From: Streptomyces tuirus | GTDB lineage: Bacteria; Actinomycetota; Actinomycetes; Streptomycetales; Streptomycetaceae | NCBI GenBank assembly: GCA_018195615.1 | Contig: JAGTPG010000002.1 | Span: forward strand, 5,325,501-5,389,500 | Direction: 5' to 3' | DNA length: 64,000 nt | Part shown: piece after piece, positions 1 through 8,735 of the stretch | How the letters are laid out: every line of letters begins with the position of its first letter | Position numbering within the stretch: the stretch's first letter is position 1 | Made by a program: the position numbers and the translations under genes | Notes under the pieces: generated by a model | What the model saw: the letters and a program-made list of their open reading frames with translations, nothing else | The model's database searches: none | Told to the model about the DNA's origin: nothing

Positions 1-175
1 GGCCGCCGGACGATGACGGTCGCGCGGTGGCAGGCGGCGACGAGGGCGATGGCGCACGCCAGGACGGCGGGCTTCTCCTCGTCGGCCGCTTCGGCGTCGG
101 GGTGTCTCGGGTGCCTCGCGTGCCTCGGGTGTCTCGTTCCGAACTCAGGCGGGCACGCTCGGCCTCGGTGAACAC
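1..175 (-). CDS. Partial small membrane protein, runs off the left edge
   Basis: A GTG at 175 is preceded by a good ribosome site (GGGAGG, 5 nt spacing) and opens a frame starting MFTEAERARLSSERD, with a 9-bp Arg/Gly/Thr repeat after it. The frame then has to move by one base near position 100 to reach a coherent stretch that is acidic first (AEAADEEKP) and then hydrophobic (AVLACAIALVAAC), suggesting a membrane segment. The rest of the gene lies outside the window. I do not recognise the family. The reading depends on one presumed missing base, so this is a tentative call. Confidence 0.4.
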   Translation of the reverse strand, partial: MFTEAERARLSSERDTRGTRGTRDTPTPKRPTRRSPPSWRAPSPSSPPATARPSSSGG

Positions 176-702
176 GATGGCCTCCCGCCGGGCCGGGACG
201 AGCGGCTGCGGCCGCACACGAGGTATTCGGCCAACTCGGTGCTCCCGCCCTGCACCCCGCACCCTTCCGCTTTCACGGCATCTTCACGATTCCGGGCATG
301 AGTCGAACGGTCATTCGCATCCAGCTGCCGATTCCGCTCAGGGGGGCGGTTCTCAGCCACGTGTCTTCGGCCCTCTGTCGGGCGTGTTGCCCCTGTGCCT
401 AGAGTGACCGGGCGCCCAGTGAAGTGGACCTGACCAGTCCGGCCTGGGGCGTTGACCATTCACGGGGGATTCATCGATGCACGTCGTCCTGCGCGCCTTC
501 ACGCCGCCGCCTGTCCGCTGACGGGGAGAGACCACAACGCGGCACGCGCCGGCACACCGGCGGCTCCCGCACCCTTTCCCGCTTCGGCGAGACCGCGTTT
601 TCCGGTCCACCGGCCGACGTTCCGTCCGCACAGGTGACCAGCCCCCGGCCGGTGCTCTGCCCGGCCCTCGCGTGTACCCACTCGAGCTCAGAAGGAATGC
701 CC
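176..702. other. Intergenic region, about 530 bp, no convincing gene
   Basis: Neither strand gives a frame with Streptomyces codon pattern and a ribosome site. A TAGAGT hexamer at 400-405 could be the -10 element of the secreted-protein gene that starts at 703, which would leave a leader of about 290 nt. No -35 match or stable hairpin stands out. Confidence 0.5.
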
Positions 703-1230
703 ATGCGCAAGATCCTGACCGCAGCCGGCCTCACCTCGTCCGCCGTCGCGCTCGGCGTGCTGTTCGCCGGCCCGGCGGCCGCCTGGACGGCCTCGTCCCA
801 GTTCGATGTCGTCTTCCCCGGCCAGAAGCCGCAGACGACCTACTACGTCGAGACCACCGGCGCGAACACGACGTCGAGCGGCAACATGACCGGGAAGTCG
901 GTGCTCTACTGGCAGCTCGGCGTCGACCAGGTGATCGACGGCTCGAAGCGGTTCACCAGTTTCAAGATCACGACGCGGATCGAGGCCCGCCTCGGCACGT
1001 CCGGCGTGGACGAGGTCATGACCAAGAAGACCTGCGACATGACCGAGGTCGTCAACAACCACTACGCGTGGTCCTACGACTCTCCGGAGAACACCTGCGT
1101 CGCTCCGTCCACCACCTACGACGGTGAGCTGTGGTGGTCGTCGGACGCCACGGTCGTCTACGACATCGAGGGGGACGGCAAGGGCGCCATCACCCAGGAG
1201 CTCCAGGGCACCAGGCTGGTCCACGGCTGA
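703..1230 (+). CDS. Secreted protein of unknown function
   Basis: 175 residues. The N-terminus is a classical Sec signal peptide: MRK, a hydrophobic core rich in Ala, Val and Leu, and a likely cleavage site near residues 23-26 (GPAAAW). The mature part is rich in Thr, Ser and aromatic residues and has two Cys (CDM and CVAP) that could form one disulphide, suggesting a small beta-rich exported protein. I do not recognise a family. ATG 703 is chosen over in-frame ATG 697 because GAAGGA at 691-696 then lies 6 nt upstream. The next gene, also secreted, begins 47 nt downstream on the same strand, so the two may be co-transcribed. Confidence 0.75.
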   Translation: MRKILTAAGLTSSAVALGVLFAGPAAAWTASSQFDVVFPGQKPQTTYYVETTGANTTSSGNMTGKSVLYWQLGVDQVIDGSKRFTSFKITTRIEARLGTSGVDEVMTKKTCDMTEVVNNHYAWSYDSPENTCVAPSTTYDGELWWSSDATVVYDIEGDGKGAITQELQGTRLVHG

Positions 1231-1276
1231 CCGCGGAACCCGTCACGCCCCGACGACACCACCCCGGAGAACTGAC

Positions 1277-1960
1277 GTGATACGCAGATCGCTGACGGCC
1301 GCCCTCGCCGCCACGGCCTCGGCCACCGTGCTCGTGCTCACCAGCGGCACGGTGGTGCACGCGGGCGAGGAGCCCATCGCCGAGCCGTCGGTCACCGCCA
1401 CGCCGGCCGGCGAAGCACCGGCGAACCCCGTGATCGCCGAGTACAACGGGCGGGAGATCAACCTCGCCGAATCGTGGGAGGGCGCAGACAGCTGCACCGA
1501 GCTGCCCAGCGGTGAGGTGCACTGCTACGACTCCGACGCCGAGGCGCTGGCGGACCCCGAGCTGCCCGCCGAGATCCGCGAGCAGACGCTGAAGGCCGCC
1601 GCCGCTCCGGCCGGGGCCCGGGCGGCGGCCGCGCCGCCCGCCCGGTGCGTCGCCGACTACTGGTGCCTGTACATGAAGGTCGGCTACAAGGGCCGACTCC
1701 TGCGGCTGCACTCCGACGGCAAGAAGGACCTCGCGGAGTGGGGCTGCCGGGACAAGCTGAGCGCCGTGTACTACTGGGTCGGCCGCTACTCGGTCAACTA
1801 CGGCGACGCGAAGATCACCGACCTGCGCTCCTGGCCCGTCGAGGACCGGGTCCGGCGGCTCGACCCGCCGGGTGGCTGGTCCGACTTCACCAACCTCGAC
1901 TACCCGGGCGGCGGGCACTGGAACAACAAGGTCGACATCTTCGAGGTCCGGCGCGCCTGA
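1277..1960 (+). CDS. Secreted peptidase-inhibitor family I36-like protein
   Basis: 227 residues starting at GTG 1277 with GGAGA at 1266-1270. Residues 1-29 form a signal peptide ending VVHAG. A low-complexity Glu/Pro/Ala linker follows. The C-terminal domain from about residue 120 begins RCVADYWCLYM and contains further Cys and Trp with a GYKGRLLRL-type motif, the pattern of the inhibitor I36 / beta-gamma-crystallin-like domain common in Streptomyces secreted proteins. Family members related to SMI inhibit extracellular metalloproteases. Here inhibition of a protease is inferred from the fold only. It may be co-expressed with the secreted protein just upstream. Confidence 0.65.
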   Translation: MIRRSLTAALAATASATVLVLTSGTVVHAGEEPIAEPSVTATPAGEAPANPVIAEYNGREINLAESWEGADSCTELPSGEVHCYDSDAEALADPELPAEIREQTLKAAAAPAGARAAAAPPARCVADYWCLYMKVGYKGRLLRLHSDGKKDLAEWGCRDKLSAVYYWVGRYSVNYGDAKITDLRSWPVEDRVRRLDPPGGWSDFTNLDYPGGGHWNNKVDIFEVRRA

Positions 1961-2108
1961 CAGGTGCGCCGAGGCTCAGGGGAGGTACCCGGTGTTCCCG
2001 CCGACCGGCCGGATCCTGTCAGCCGAGGGCTGACGGGACCCGCCCGGGGTTGCCACGCCCCTCCCCGCATGGGGAGGATGGCGGGATCCGTACGAAGGGA
2101 AAATCACG

Positions 2109-2636
2109 GTGACCATCGACCCGTCCTCGATTCCGAACTTCGGGGGCCAGCCCGAGCCGCAGCCGCAAGGACCGGCGGGCCCCGTCGTCCCGGATCAGGA
2201 CCTCGTGAAGCAGCTCCTCGAACAGATGGAGCTCAAGTACGTCGTCGACGACGAGGGAGACCTCGCGGCGCCGTGGGAGCAGTTCCGCACCTACTTCATG
2301 TTCCGGGGTGAGGGAGACCAGCAGGTCTTCTCCGTGCGGACGTTCTACGACCGGCCCCACGAGATCGAGCTGAAGCCGCAGCTCCTGGAGTCGATCGACG
2401 ACTGGAACCGCCGCACCCTGTGGCCCAAGGTCTACAGCCACACCCACGACGACGGCACGGTCCGCCTGATCGGCGAGGCCCAGATGCTGATCGGCATGGG
2501 CGTCAGCCTGGAGCACTTCGTCTCCTCGACGGTCAGCTGGGTGCGGGCCGCGATCGAGTTCGACAAGTGGCTCGTCGAGCAGCTCGGTCTCGAGCAGGAG
2601 ATCAACGAAGCGGAGAAGCCCGAAGACGACGAGTAG
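2109..2636 (+). CDS. YbjN-domain protein
   Basis: 175 residues, cytosolic, starting at GTG 2109 behind GAAGGGA (2094-2100). After a Pro/Gln-rich 30-residue head comes a YbjN/CesT-like alpha-beta fold: VKQLLEQMELKYVVDDEGDL, a strand FRTYFMFRG, then the helix FDKWLVEQLGLEQEI and an acidic tail. YbjN folds resemble secretion chaperones and are often called sensory transduction regulators, but the actinobacterial role is unknown. A hairpin 57 nt past the stop looks like its terminator, so it is probably monocistronic. Confidence 0.75.
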   Translation: MTIDPSSIPNFGGQPEPQPQGPAGPVVPDQDLVKQLLEQMELKYVVDDEGDLAAPWEQFRTYFMFRGEGDQQVFSVRTFYDRPHEIELKPQLLESIDDWNRRTLWPKVYSHTHDDGTVRLIGEAQMLIGMGVSLEHFVSSTVSWVRAAIEFDKWLVEQLGLEQEINEAEKPEDDE

Positions 2637-2692
2637 GGTCCCGAGCGGGCCCGCACGGCGCGTCGGCGCGTACGAGCAGGTACGTGCTGTAC

Positions 2693-2722
2693 GCGCCGTT
2701 TGCCTTTTGGGCAACGGGCGCC
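2693..2722 (+). terminator. Probable terminator after the YbjN gene
   Basis: GCGCCGTTTGCC at 2693-2704 pairs with GGGCAACGGGCGC at 2709-2721 around a TTTT loop, with one bulge. It sits 57 nt past the YbjN stop codon. There is no long T run after it, as is usual in Streptomyces. Confidence 0.6.
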
Positions 2723-2800
2723 GACCCCCAGCGCACGGCCGGGAATGTAGCTTCGATCTTCACGGAAGGTTCACAAGGTTTGCTAAGTTGACCACTGCGT

Positions 2801-2835
2801 GCACGACTTCCACCCACAGGCGGGTGGTCTCGTGC
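2801..2835 (+). promoter_or_regulatory. Leader hairpin upstream of the NlpC/P60 gene
   Basis: GCACGA (2801-2806) pairs with TCGTGC (2830-2835), and inside it CCACCC (2810-2815) pairs with GGGTGG (2822-2827), giving a two-part stem with an ACAGGC-type loop. It lies in the 288-bp gap before the peptidase gene and about 15 nt before AAGGAG at 2848. Position suggests a 5'-UTR structure. I could not fit the ydaO (c-di-AMP) riboswitch often found before actinobacterial cell-wall hydrolases. Confidence 0.4.
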
Positions 2836-2924
2836 GCTTTCAGACGGAAGGAGCGCCCTGTCCATGGCGTCGGAACGAACCTCGCGCCCCGCAGTGACCG
2901 ACTTCGCGAACAAGGCCGACTCCC

Positions 2925-4165
2925 TTGGCGAATGAGAGCGAGGGGCCGAGCCCCGACGAGGTCCGGCGGTGGATCAACAGCCTCTACGACCGGGCCGAGA
3001 GCGACACGGGCAGGTTCAACCCGACCCGCGCCGCCGCGATCCCGCGCCAGCGGAGCGCGGCCACCCGCGGCCGGTCCCAGGAGGGCTCGGAGCCCACGGA
3101 CGGAAGCTTTGCCCGTAAGTGGTTCGACACCGCCCGCGCCAAATTGGGCCCGACCCTGCCGGCGACGCTGCCGGACAGGAGGTCGCCGGTCCGTCCCGAC
3201 CGCGCACCCGCGCCCGCACGACCCGTGCGCCCGGCGGAACGTCCCGCGGAACCCCTCGCCCTCGAAGCGCCCAAGGCGCCCACCGGTGTCGCGCGGGAGC
3301 TGACCGGCGGAACAGCTCAGGCACCGACCACCGGAATCCGCCCGGAGATCCCCGCCCAGCGTGTCGCACCGGCTCTGCCGGGCGACTCCCGGCCGGACGA
3401 GGGCGCCCGGCGTGACGGGGCACCACCGGTGCTCGGCGGCGACGCGGCGGCGTGGCCGCTGTACGAGCCCGCACCAGCGCCTGCCCCGGAGTCCAGCCCA
3501 CTCTCCGGCCCACTCTCCGGCCCGCAGTCCGCCGTGGCGCTGCCAACCCTCCCGGACCCCACCGCGGGCACTCTCCAGGCGGATCTTCCGGCAAGCGGGA
3601 TGGAGACCTACCGTGCCGCTCCGGCGACCGGCGCGACCGCACCGTATGCCACGGCTCTGTCAGCCGAGCCCACCGCTCACCACACCTCCGGCCCACCGGC
3701 CGACCTGACCACCGCGACCTATGACGCCGGCCCGCCGGACGTCCCTGCCTCTGCCCTGGCGGCTCCCGCCTCGGCAATGCCCTGGCTGTCGCCGGACGCC
3801 GGCCCCGGCACCAGGGCCGAGCGGGTGGTCGCCTTCGCCCGGGCGCAGATCGGCCGGCCCTGCGTATGGGGCGCGGTCGGGCCGGGATCGTACGACGCCC
3901 CGGTCTCACCCAGGCCGCGTGGAAGGCCGCCGGCGTCACGCTTCCCCGGACCACCCAGGCCCAGTGGGAAGCGGGGCTGCAGGTCTCGCTCGCCGACGTC
4001 CAGGCCGGAGACCTGGTCTTCTTCCACGACGACCTCGGGCACGTCGGCATCTGGAGCGGCGACGGCATGATGATTCACGCCCCGGGTCCCGGAGCGCTCA
4101 TCCGTGAGGAGTCGGTGTTCTTCGCCGGCCAGTCGGCGATCAAGGGCGCGGTCCGTCCGGCCTAG
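2925..4165 (+). CDS. NlpC/P60-family cysteine peptidase (frame break at the catalytic Cys)
   Basis: 413 residues when one base is restored near 3895. Residues 1-285 are Ala/Pro/Thr-rich and probably disordered. The C-terminal 120 residues are NlpC/P60: VAFARAQIGRPCVWGAVGPGSYD, then in the next frame LTQAAWKAAG, QAGDLVFFHDDLGHVGIW with the catalytic His, and MIHAP. Adding one T after GAC gives D-C-P-G-L-T, restoring the nucleophile. Such enzymes cut peptidoglycan stem peptides, yet no signal peptide is visible. The TTG start at 2925 is weak. An upstream ATG (2864) with AAGGAG reads MASERTSRPAV and would need a one-base change near 2925 to join. The stop shares a CTAG with the convergent aminotransferase gene. 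Confidence 0.75.
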
Positions 4166-5344
4166 AACGCCGCCCTGAGCTGCTTCGCGGCCTCCTCCAG
4201 CACGCCCGTCCGCTTGCAGAACGCGAACCGTACGAAGGGGGCGCCCTCCTCGCGGTGGTCGTAGAAGACCGCGTTGGGAATGGCGACGACACCGGCCCGT
4301 TCGGGCAGGCCGCGGCAGAAGGCGAAGCCGTCGGTCTCGCCGAGGGGGCGGATGTCGGTGGTGATGAAGTACGTGCCCGAGGGGCGGAAGACCCGGAAGC
4401 CGGCCTCCTCCAGGCCCGCCGCCAGCAGGTTCCGCTTGACCAGCATGTCGGCCCGGAAGTCCGCGAAGTACGACTCGGGCAGCGACAGCGCCTCGGCGAC
4501 CGCGTACTGGAACGGGCCCGCCGACACGTACGTCAGGTACTGCTTCGCCGAGCGCACCGCCGTCACCAGCTCCGGGGACGCGGTCACCCAGCCGACCTTC
4601 CAGCCGGTGAACGAGAACGTCTTGCCGCTGCTCGAAATGGTGACCGTGCGCTCGCGCATCCCCGGGAACGTCGCCAGCGGCACGTGCTCGGCGTCGTCGA
4701 AGACCAGGTGCTCGTACACCTCGTCCGTCACCACGAGCAGATCGCGCTCCACCGCCAGCTCGGCGATCGCGGCCAGCTCCGCGCGGGTGAGGACCGTGCC
4801 GGTCGGGTTGTGCGGGGTGTTGATCAGCAGCAGGCGGGTGCGGTCGGTGACGGCGTCGCGCAGTTCGTCGAGGTCCAGGCGGAAGCGGCCCTCCTCGACG
4901 TCGGCGCGGAGGGTGACCGGTACCCGGCGCCCGCCCGCCATCGCGATGCACGCCGCGTACGAGTCGTAGTACGGCTCGAAGGCGATCACCTCGTCGCCGG
5001 GCTCCACGAGGGCCAGCAGGGCGGCGGCGATGGCCTCGGTGGCCCGGCGGTGACCAGGACCTCCGTGTCGGGGTCGTAGGACAGGCCGTAACACCGCTGC
5101 TGGTGGGCGGTGACGGCGGTGCGCAGCTCGGGGACGCCGGGGCCCGGCGGGTACTGGTTGCCGCGGCCGTCCCGCAGGGCCCGTACGGCCGCCTCCCTGA
5201 CCTCCTCGGGCCGTCGGTGTCGGGGAAGCCCTGCCCGAGGTTGATGGCGCCGGTGCTCAGGGCCAGGGCCGACATCTCGGCGAAGATCGTCGTCCCGAAC
5301 TCGGCGAGCCGGCGGTTGAGGAGGGGGCGCGCACTGGAGGTCAT
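4162..5344 (-). CDS. dapC: DapC-like PLP aminotransferase
   Basis: 394 residues after restoring single bases near 5208 and 5048. It is a class I/II fold-type I aminotransferase. Visible motifs in order: FAEMSALA, INLGQGFPDTDGP, NQYPPGPG, ATEAIAAALLALVEPGDEV, INTPHNPTGTVL (PLP and substrate contacts), VTDEVYEHLVF, SSSGKTFSFTGWKVGW (PLP-binding Lys) and FVRFAFCKR. The motif set closely resembles the M. tuberculosis N-succinyldiaminopimelate aminotransferase DapC, so a role in lysine/DAP synthesis is likely; kynurenine- or methionine-aminotransferase activity cannot be excluded. ATG 5344 is preferred over 5353 because AGGA lies 8 nt upstream of it. Confidence 0.8.
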
Positions 5345-5477
5345 GCCGGTCATCCTGCGCCGAAGCTCTGGAGTTCCTCAACTCTGCTTTGGGGCGCATG
5401 AGGGGCGGGCATCCCTGTTCACGCAAGAGCGAGGCGCCCACGGGGGCCGCTTTGGGGAAACGGAAGGAGGATGAGCC

Positions 5478-5765
5478 ATGGTCGTCGGCATCATCCTGGC
5501 GGTGGTCGGAGTCGTTCTGGTCGGGGCCCTGGTGTCCACGGCCCGCAGGGGGGCGTCCCACCGTTCCGGACGGACGACGCGTCGCGGGGCGTGGGCGTCC
5601 TCCGGTTCGGGCAACAGCAGCGGCAGCTGGTGGGCCGGCGGGGAGACTCCGGCTCGTCCGGCGGCAGCCACCACGGGGAGGCTCCTGCGGCGGCGGCTCG
5701 TCCTGCGGAGGCGGGTCGTCCTGCGGCGGGGCGGTGGAGGCGGATGCGGCGGCGGAGGCAGCTGA
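5478..5765 (+). CDS. Small Gly/Cys-rich membrane protein (three frame breaks)
   Basis: About 96 residues after restoring three bases in G runs near 5640, 5685 and 5735. Residues 3-24 form a single membrane segment (VVGIILAVVGVVLVGALV). An Arg/Ser/Trp stretch ends GSWWAGG. The tail, read across three frames, is DSGSSGGSHHG followed by SCGGGSS repeats and GGGGCGGGGS, so Cys residues are spaced by Gly/Ser. ATG 5478 has AAGGAGGA at 5464-5471. Small single-pass proteins with such tails are common in Streptomyces and have no known role; metal binding or disulphide cross-linking is only a guess. A terminator follows. Confidence 0.55.
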   Translation: MVVGIILAVVGVVLVGALVSTARRGASHRSGRTTRRGAWASSGSGNSSGSWWAGGETPARPAAATTGRLLRRRLVLRRRVVLRRGGGGGCGGGGS

Positions 5766-5808
5766 CGGAAGTCGGCCGGCCGTCCCGACGGGGAAGCCGC
5801 ATCCCCTG

Positions 5809-5845
5809 AACGCGGGGTCCGCACCTGGGGCGGGCCCCGCGTTCT
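5809..5845 (+). terminator. Terminator after the Gly/Cys-rich gene
   Basis: GAACGCGGGG (5809-5818) pairs perfectly with CCCCGCGTTC (5836-5845) across a 17-nt loop that can itself pair partly. It lies 44 nt beyond the stop codon. Confidence 0.65.
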
Positions 5846-6335
5846 CGTGCCCGGACTTCTCGGCCAGGGGATTCGTCGAACGCCCGTCGGGCGGCTTCCC
5901 GTCGATCCGGGCACCTTCTCCTGCCTGTCGGACAAGGCGCGTCGCGCGACGCGGGGTTCGGGCGTGACTCCGGCAACTGCGCCCGTCGAACGGCAGCTTC
6001 GGGAGCCGGCCGGAACCCCGGGCTCCCCTCCGTCGCGGCTCCACGGGTGAGCCACGGCGCACCGGCGCACGCCTCCCCGGCACCGGCGCACGCCGTGGTT
6101 GAACAGTTGAGCTGTGGAGCCCTCTGAGGGATGGAAACCCTACGAACTTGGGTAAAAACGCTGTGGCGGCGCCACAGTTCATGATTCCCTCTAAATCACC
6201 AACGCAGCCCCTCGGACGTCCTGCGGACACCTTCCTGAAACCGGCCGACTGGGCTGACCCGGGCCGACAGCCCCCGGTGCGACCGGGGCGCGGCGGACCC
6301 ACCTCCCTCTCCTTGTGTGCTTGCGGAGCCGATCC
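5846..6335. other. Intergenic region with a CTGTGGC/GCCACAG palindrome
   Basis: 490 bp without a supportable gene. At 6161-6177 CTGTGGC and GCCACAG flank a 3-bp spacer, a dyad of operator size. An AT-richer patch (TAAATCACC, 6192-6200) follows. The palindrome is 160 nt before the DUF2617 start and could be a regulator site; no neighbouring regulator points to its owner. Confidence 0.4.
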
Positions 6336-6862
6336 ATGCTCACGACCCTGAACACCTCCTACACCGACACGCGCGCGGCCGATCTCGCCTGGGCCCTGGG
6401 GCGCGAGCCGCTTCCCGCACTGGCCACCCTCGACCTCGAACTGACGGGCACCAAACTGCAGTTGCGACTCCTCGGCGCGTCCCACCAGGTCCTGCTGGAG
6501 GAAGAGCGGGGCATCTGCTCGGAGACGGTGGCGTGCATCCCGGGCAGCAGCACCCCGCTTCCGCTCGGTGTCGCCAAGCGGGTGGGCGACTGGGAGTACG
6601 AGTTCGCGGCCCGCGTCGAGGTCCTCTCGCCCGGCACCTTCGCGGGCCGAGCCCAGGAGCTGCTGGCCCTCGTCTCCGACCATCCGCACGGCCTGGCCGG
6701 TGTCTTCCCGGCAGCCCGCACGCCTTCACGGCTCTGCTGGCCCAGCACCACGAGGGGCAGGTGCACTGGCGGACCTGGCACGCGTACCCGCAGGACGGGC
6801 AGTTGGTGGCGACCCGTACGAAGGTGGGCGTACGGGTGCCGACGGCCGGCGCCGCCGGCTGA
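6336..6862 (+). CDS. DUF2617 family protein
   Basis: 175 residues with one base restored near 6707. ATG 6336 follows GGAG at 6324-6327. The first 125 residues read MLTTLNTSYTDTRAADLAWALG, LELTGTKLQLRLLGASHQV and CSETVACIPG. The frame then shifts to PGSPHAFTALLAQHHEGQVHWRTWHAYPQDGQLV, which is the conserved end of DUF2617. These are cytosolic actinobacterial proteins of unknown function with alternating strand patterns. The 113-nt gap to the next gene holds that gene's own promoter. Confidence 0.75.
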
Positions 6863-6963
6863 ACCCCAGCGCCCCACGAGGCAAACCTCATCTCGTACCG
6901 ATGACACGCCTTTGTAAACCAGCACCACACGTGTGGGTGACGATCCGCAGTGGAGCAGTGACG

Positions 6964-6969
6964 TAACGT
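6964..6969 (+). promoter_or_regulatory. Leaderless-type promoter, TAACGT
   Basis: TAACGT ends 6 nt before the GTG at 6976, the spacing at which a TANNNT -10 places the transcript start on the start codon. No ribosome site precedes that GTG. Confidence 0.55.
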
Positions 6970-6975
6970 CGCAGC

Positions 6976-8629
6976 GTGATCGAGCCGCACGCGCCCGCCC
7001 CGCCCGGTTCCCCGCCGCCCTGGAGCGCCCCGGGCGGCCCCGGCGGCCCGGCGCGACTGCCCGTCCGGCCGGGCACCGGACGGTTCCTGGTCCTCGCGGG
7101 CGTGTTCGTCTGCGCGGCCTGCGGACTCGTGTACGAACTGGAACTCGTCGCCCTCGCCTCGTACCTGATGGGCGACTCGGTCACCCAGGCGTCCGTCGTG
7201 CTGTCCGTCATGGTCTTCGCGATGGGCATCGGCTCCCTCGCCGCGAAGCGGCTGCGCGGACTCGCCGCGGCCGGGTTCGGCGCCGTCGAGGCGACGCTCG
7301 CCCTCGTCGGCGGATGCAGCGCGATGGCCCTGTACGCCGTCTTCGCCTGGACCGGCGACTGGGGCGGGATGTGGGCCAACGGGCCGCGCTGCCTCCTGGT
7401 CGCCTTCTCCCTCGCGACCGGGCTGCTCATCGGGGCCGAGGTCCCGCTGCTGATGGAGCTGATCCAGCGCATCCGCCGCCAGGACGCGGGCGGCGCGGTG
7501 GCCGACCTGTTCGCCGCGGACTACGTCGGCGCCCTGGTCGGCGGCCTCGCCTTCCCCTTTCTCCTGCTGCCGTTCCTCGGGCAGCTGACCGGCGCGCTGC
7601 TCACCGGCGCCGTCAACGCGGTCGTCGGCGGCGCGCTGGTGCTCGGCCTGTTCCGCCGGGACCTGACCCGGCGGGCCCGGTGGCTGCTGCTGCTCGGCAA
7701 CGCCCTCGTCCTCGCCGTCCTCGCCTCGGCCGCCGTGCTCGTCGACGACTTCGAGCGGGCCGCCCGGCACGCGATGTACGGCGGGGACGTACGGGTGGCG
7801 CTCCAGACCGGTGTGAAGGAGGTGGTCCTCGCCGGGGCACGGACGGCCGGCCCCTCGACATGTTCCTCGACGGCCGGCTGCGGGTCAGCGGGCGCGACGA
7901 ACTGCGCTACCACGAGGCCCTCGTCCACCCGGCCATGACCGGGCCGCACACCCGCGTGCTGATCCTCGGCGGCGGCGACGGCCTCGCGGCCCGCGAGGTG
8001 CTGCGGCACCCCGGAGTGGAGCGGGTCGACGTCGTCGAACTCGACGCGGAGGTGGTGCGACTGGCCCGCACCGACCCGGGCCTGTCCGCGCTGAACCGGC
8101 ACGCGTTCGGCGACCCGCGCGTGCACGTGACCACGCAGGACGCCTTCGGCTGGCTGCGCGGAGCGCCCCCGGCGGCGTACGACGTGGTCGTCTCGGATCT
8201 GCCGGACCCGGGCATCACGGCGAGTACGAAGCTGTACTCGCAGGAGTTCTACGGCCTCGCGCGGCGGGTGCTCGCCCCCGGCGGCCGGCTCGTGGTGCAC
8301 GCCGGGCCGGTCGCGACCAGCCCCCGTGTGTACTGGACGGTGGAGGCGACTGTCCGCGCGGCGGGCCTGCGCACCGCCCCGTACGGCACGGGCGGCCGCC
8401 ACGCCGGGTTCGCCGTCGGGCCGGACCGCACCCCCGCCGACCACTCCCGGGCGCCCCGGGACTGGGGTTTCGTCCTGGCCGCCCGCACGGAGCCGCGGCC
8501 ACGGCTCGACCCGAGGGCCCGCGGCCCTACGTCCTCACCGCCACCGCCCTCGCGGCGGGCGAACGGGCGGCCCGGGCGACGCGGATCCCGGGGCTGCCGG
8601 CGTCGACGCTCGTGCATCCGCGGTACTGA
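6976..8629 (+). CDS. Membrane-anchored spermidine-synthase-like protein
   Basis: 551 residues with bases restored near 7840 and 8518. Residues 1-35 are Pro/Gly-rich. About seven membrane helices span residues 37-255 (FVCAACGLVYELELVALASYLMG, AFSLATGLLIGAEVPLL, DYVGALVGGLAFPFLLLPFLG). The C-terminal half is a Rossmann methyltransferase-like spermidine synthase domain: FLDGRLRVSGRDELRYHEALVH, VLILGGGDGLAAREVL, VDVVELDAEVV and VVSDLPDP. It ends LTATALAAGERAARATRIPG then LVHPRY after the second break. The fold transfers aminopropyl groups from decarboxylated SAM in true family members; for membrane-fused versions the substrate is unknown. Confidence 0.8.
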
Positions 8630-8721
8630 GCCGGCCCTCCCGGCGAGCCGGAGGGTACGCCTGGTGGGGGCGGATCGGGGGCGAATTCCTGAGGCGCGGG
8701 TGCGATTCGGTCCGTGCTGGG

Positions 8722-8727
8722 TAGAGT
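8722..8727 (+). promoter_or_regulatory. Leaderless-type promoter, TAGAGT
   Basis: TAGAGT ends 8 nt before ATG 8736 and no purine-rich ribosome site lies between. Confidence 0.5.
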
Positions 8728-8735
8728 CCGTCGAC

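Noticed and set aside
2640..2924. ydaO-type c-di-AMP riboswitch before the NlpC/P60 gene
   Set aside because: Expected from actinobacterial cell-wall hydrolase genes, but I could not find its conserved core, only two simple hairpins.
3719..5353. 544-residue minus-strand frame
   Set aside because: Only its first 45 residues are the aminotransferase N-terminus. The rest is low-complexity Arg/Pro-rich translation of the wrong frame.
4986..6689. 567-residue minus-strand frame over the Gly/Cys-rich gene
   Set aside because: Only about 60 residues near 5050-5208 belong to a real gene (the aminotransferase middle part). The remainder is Arg/Pro-rich shadow.
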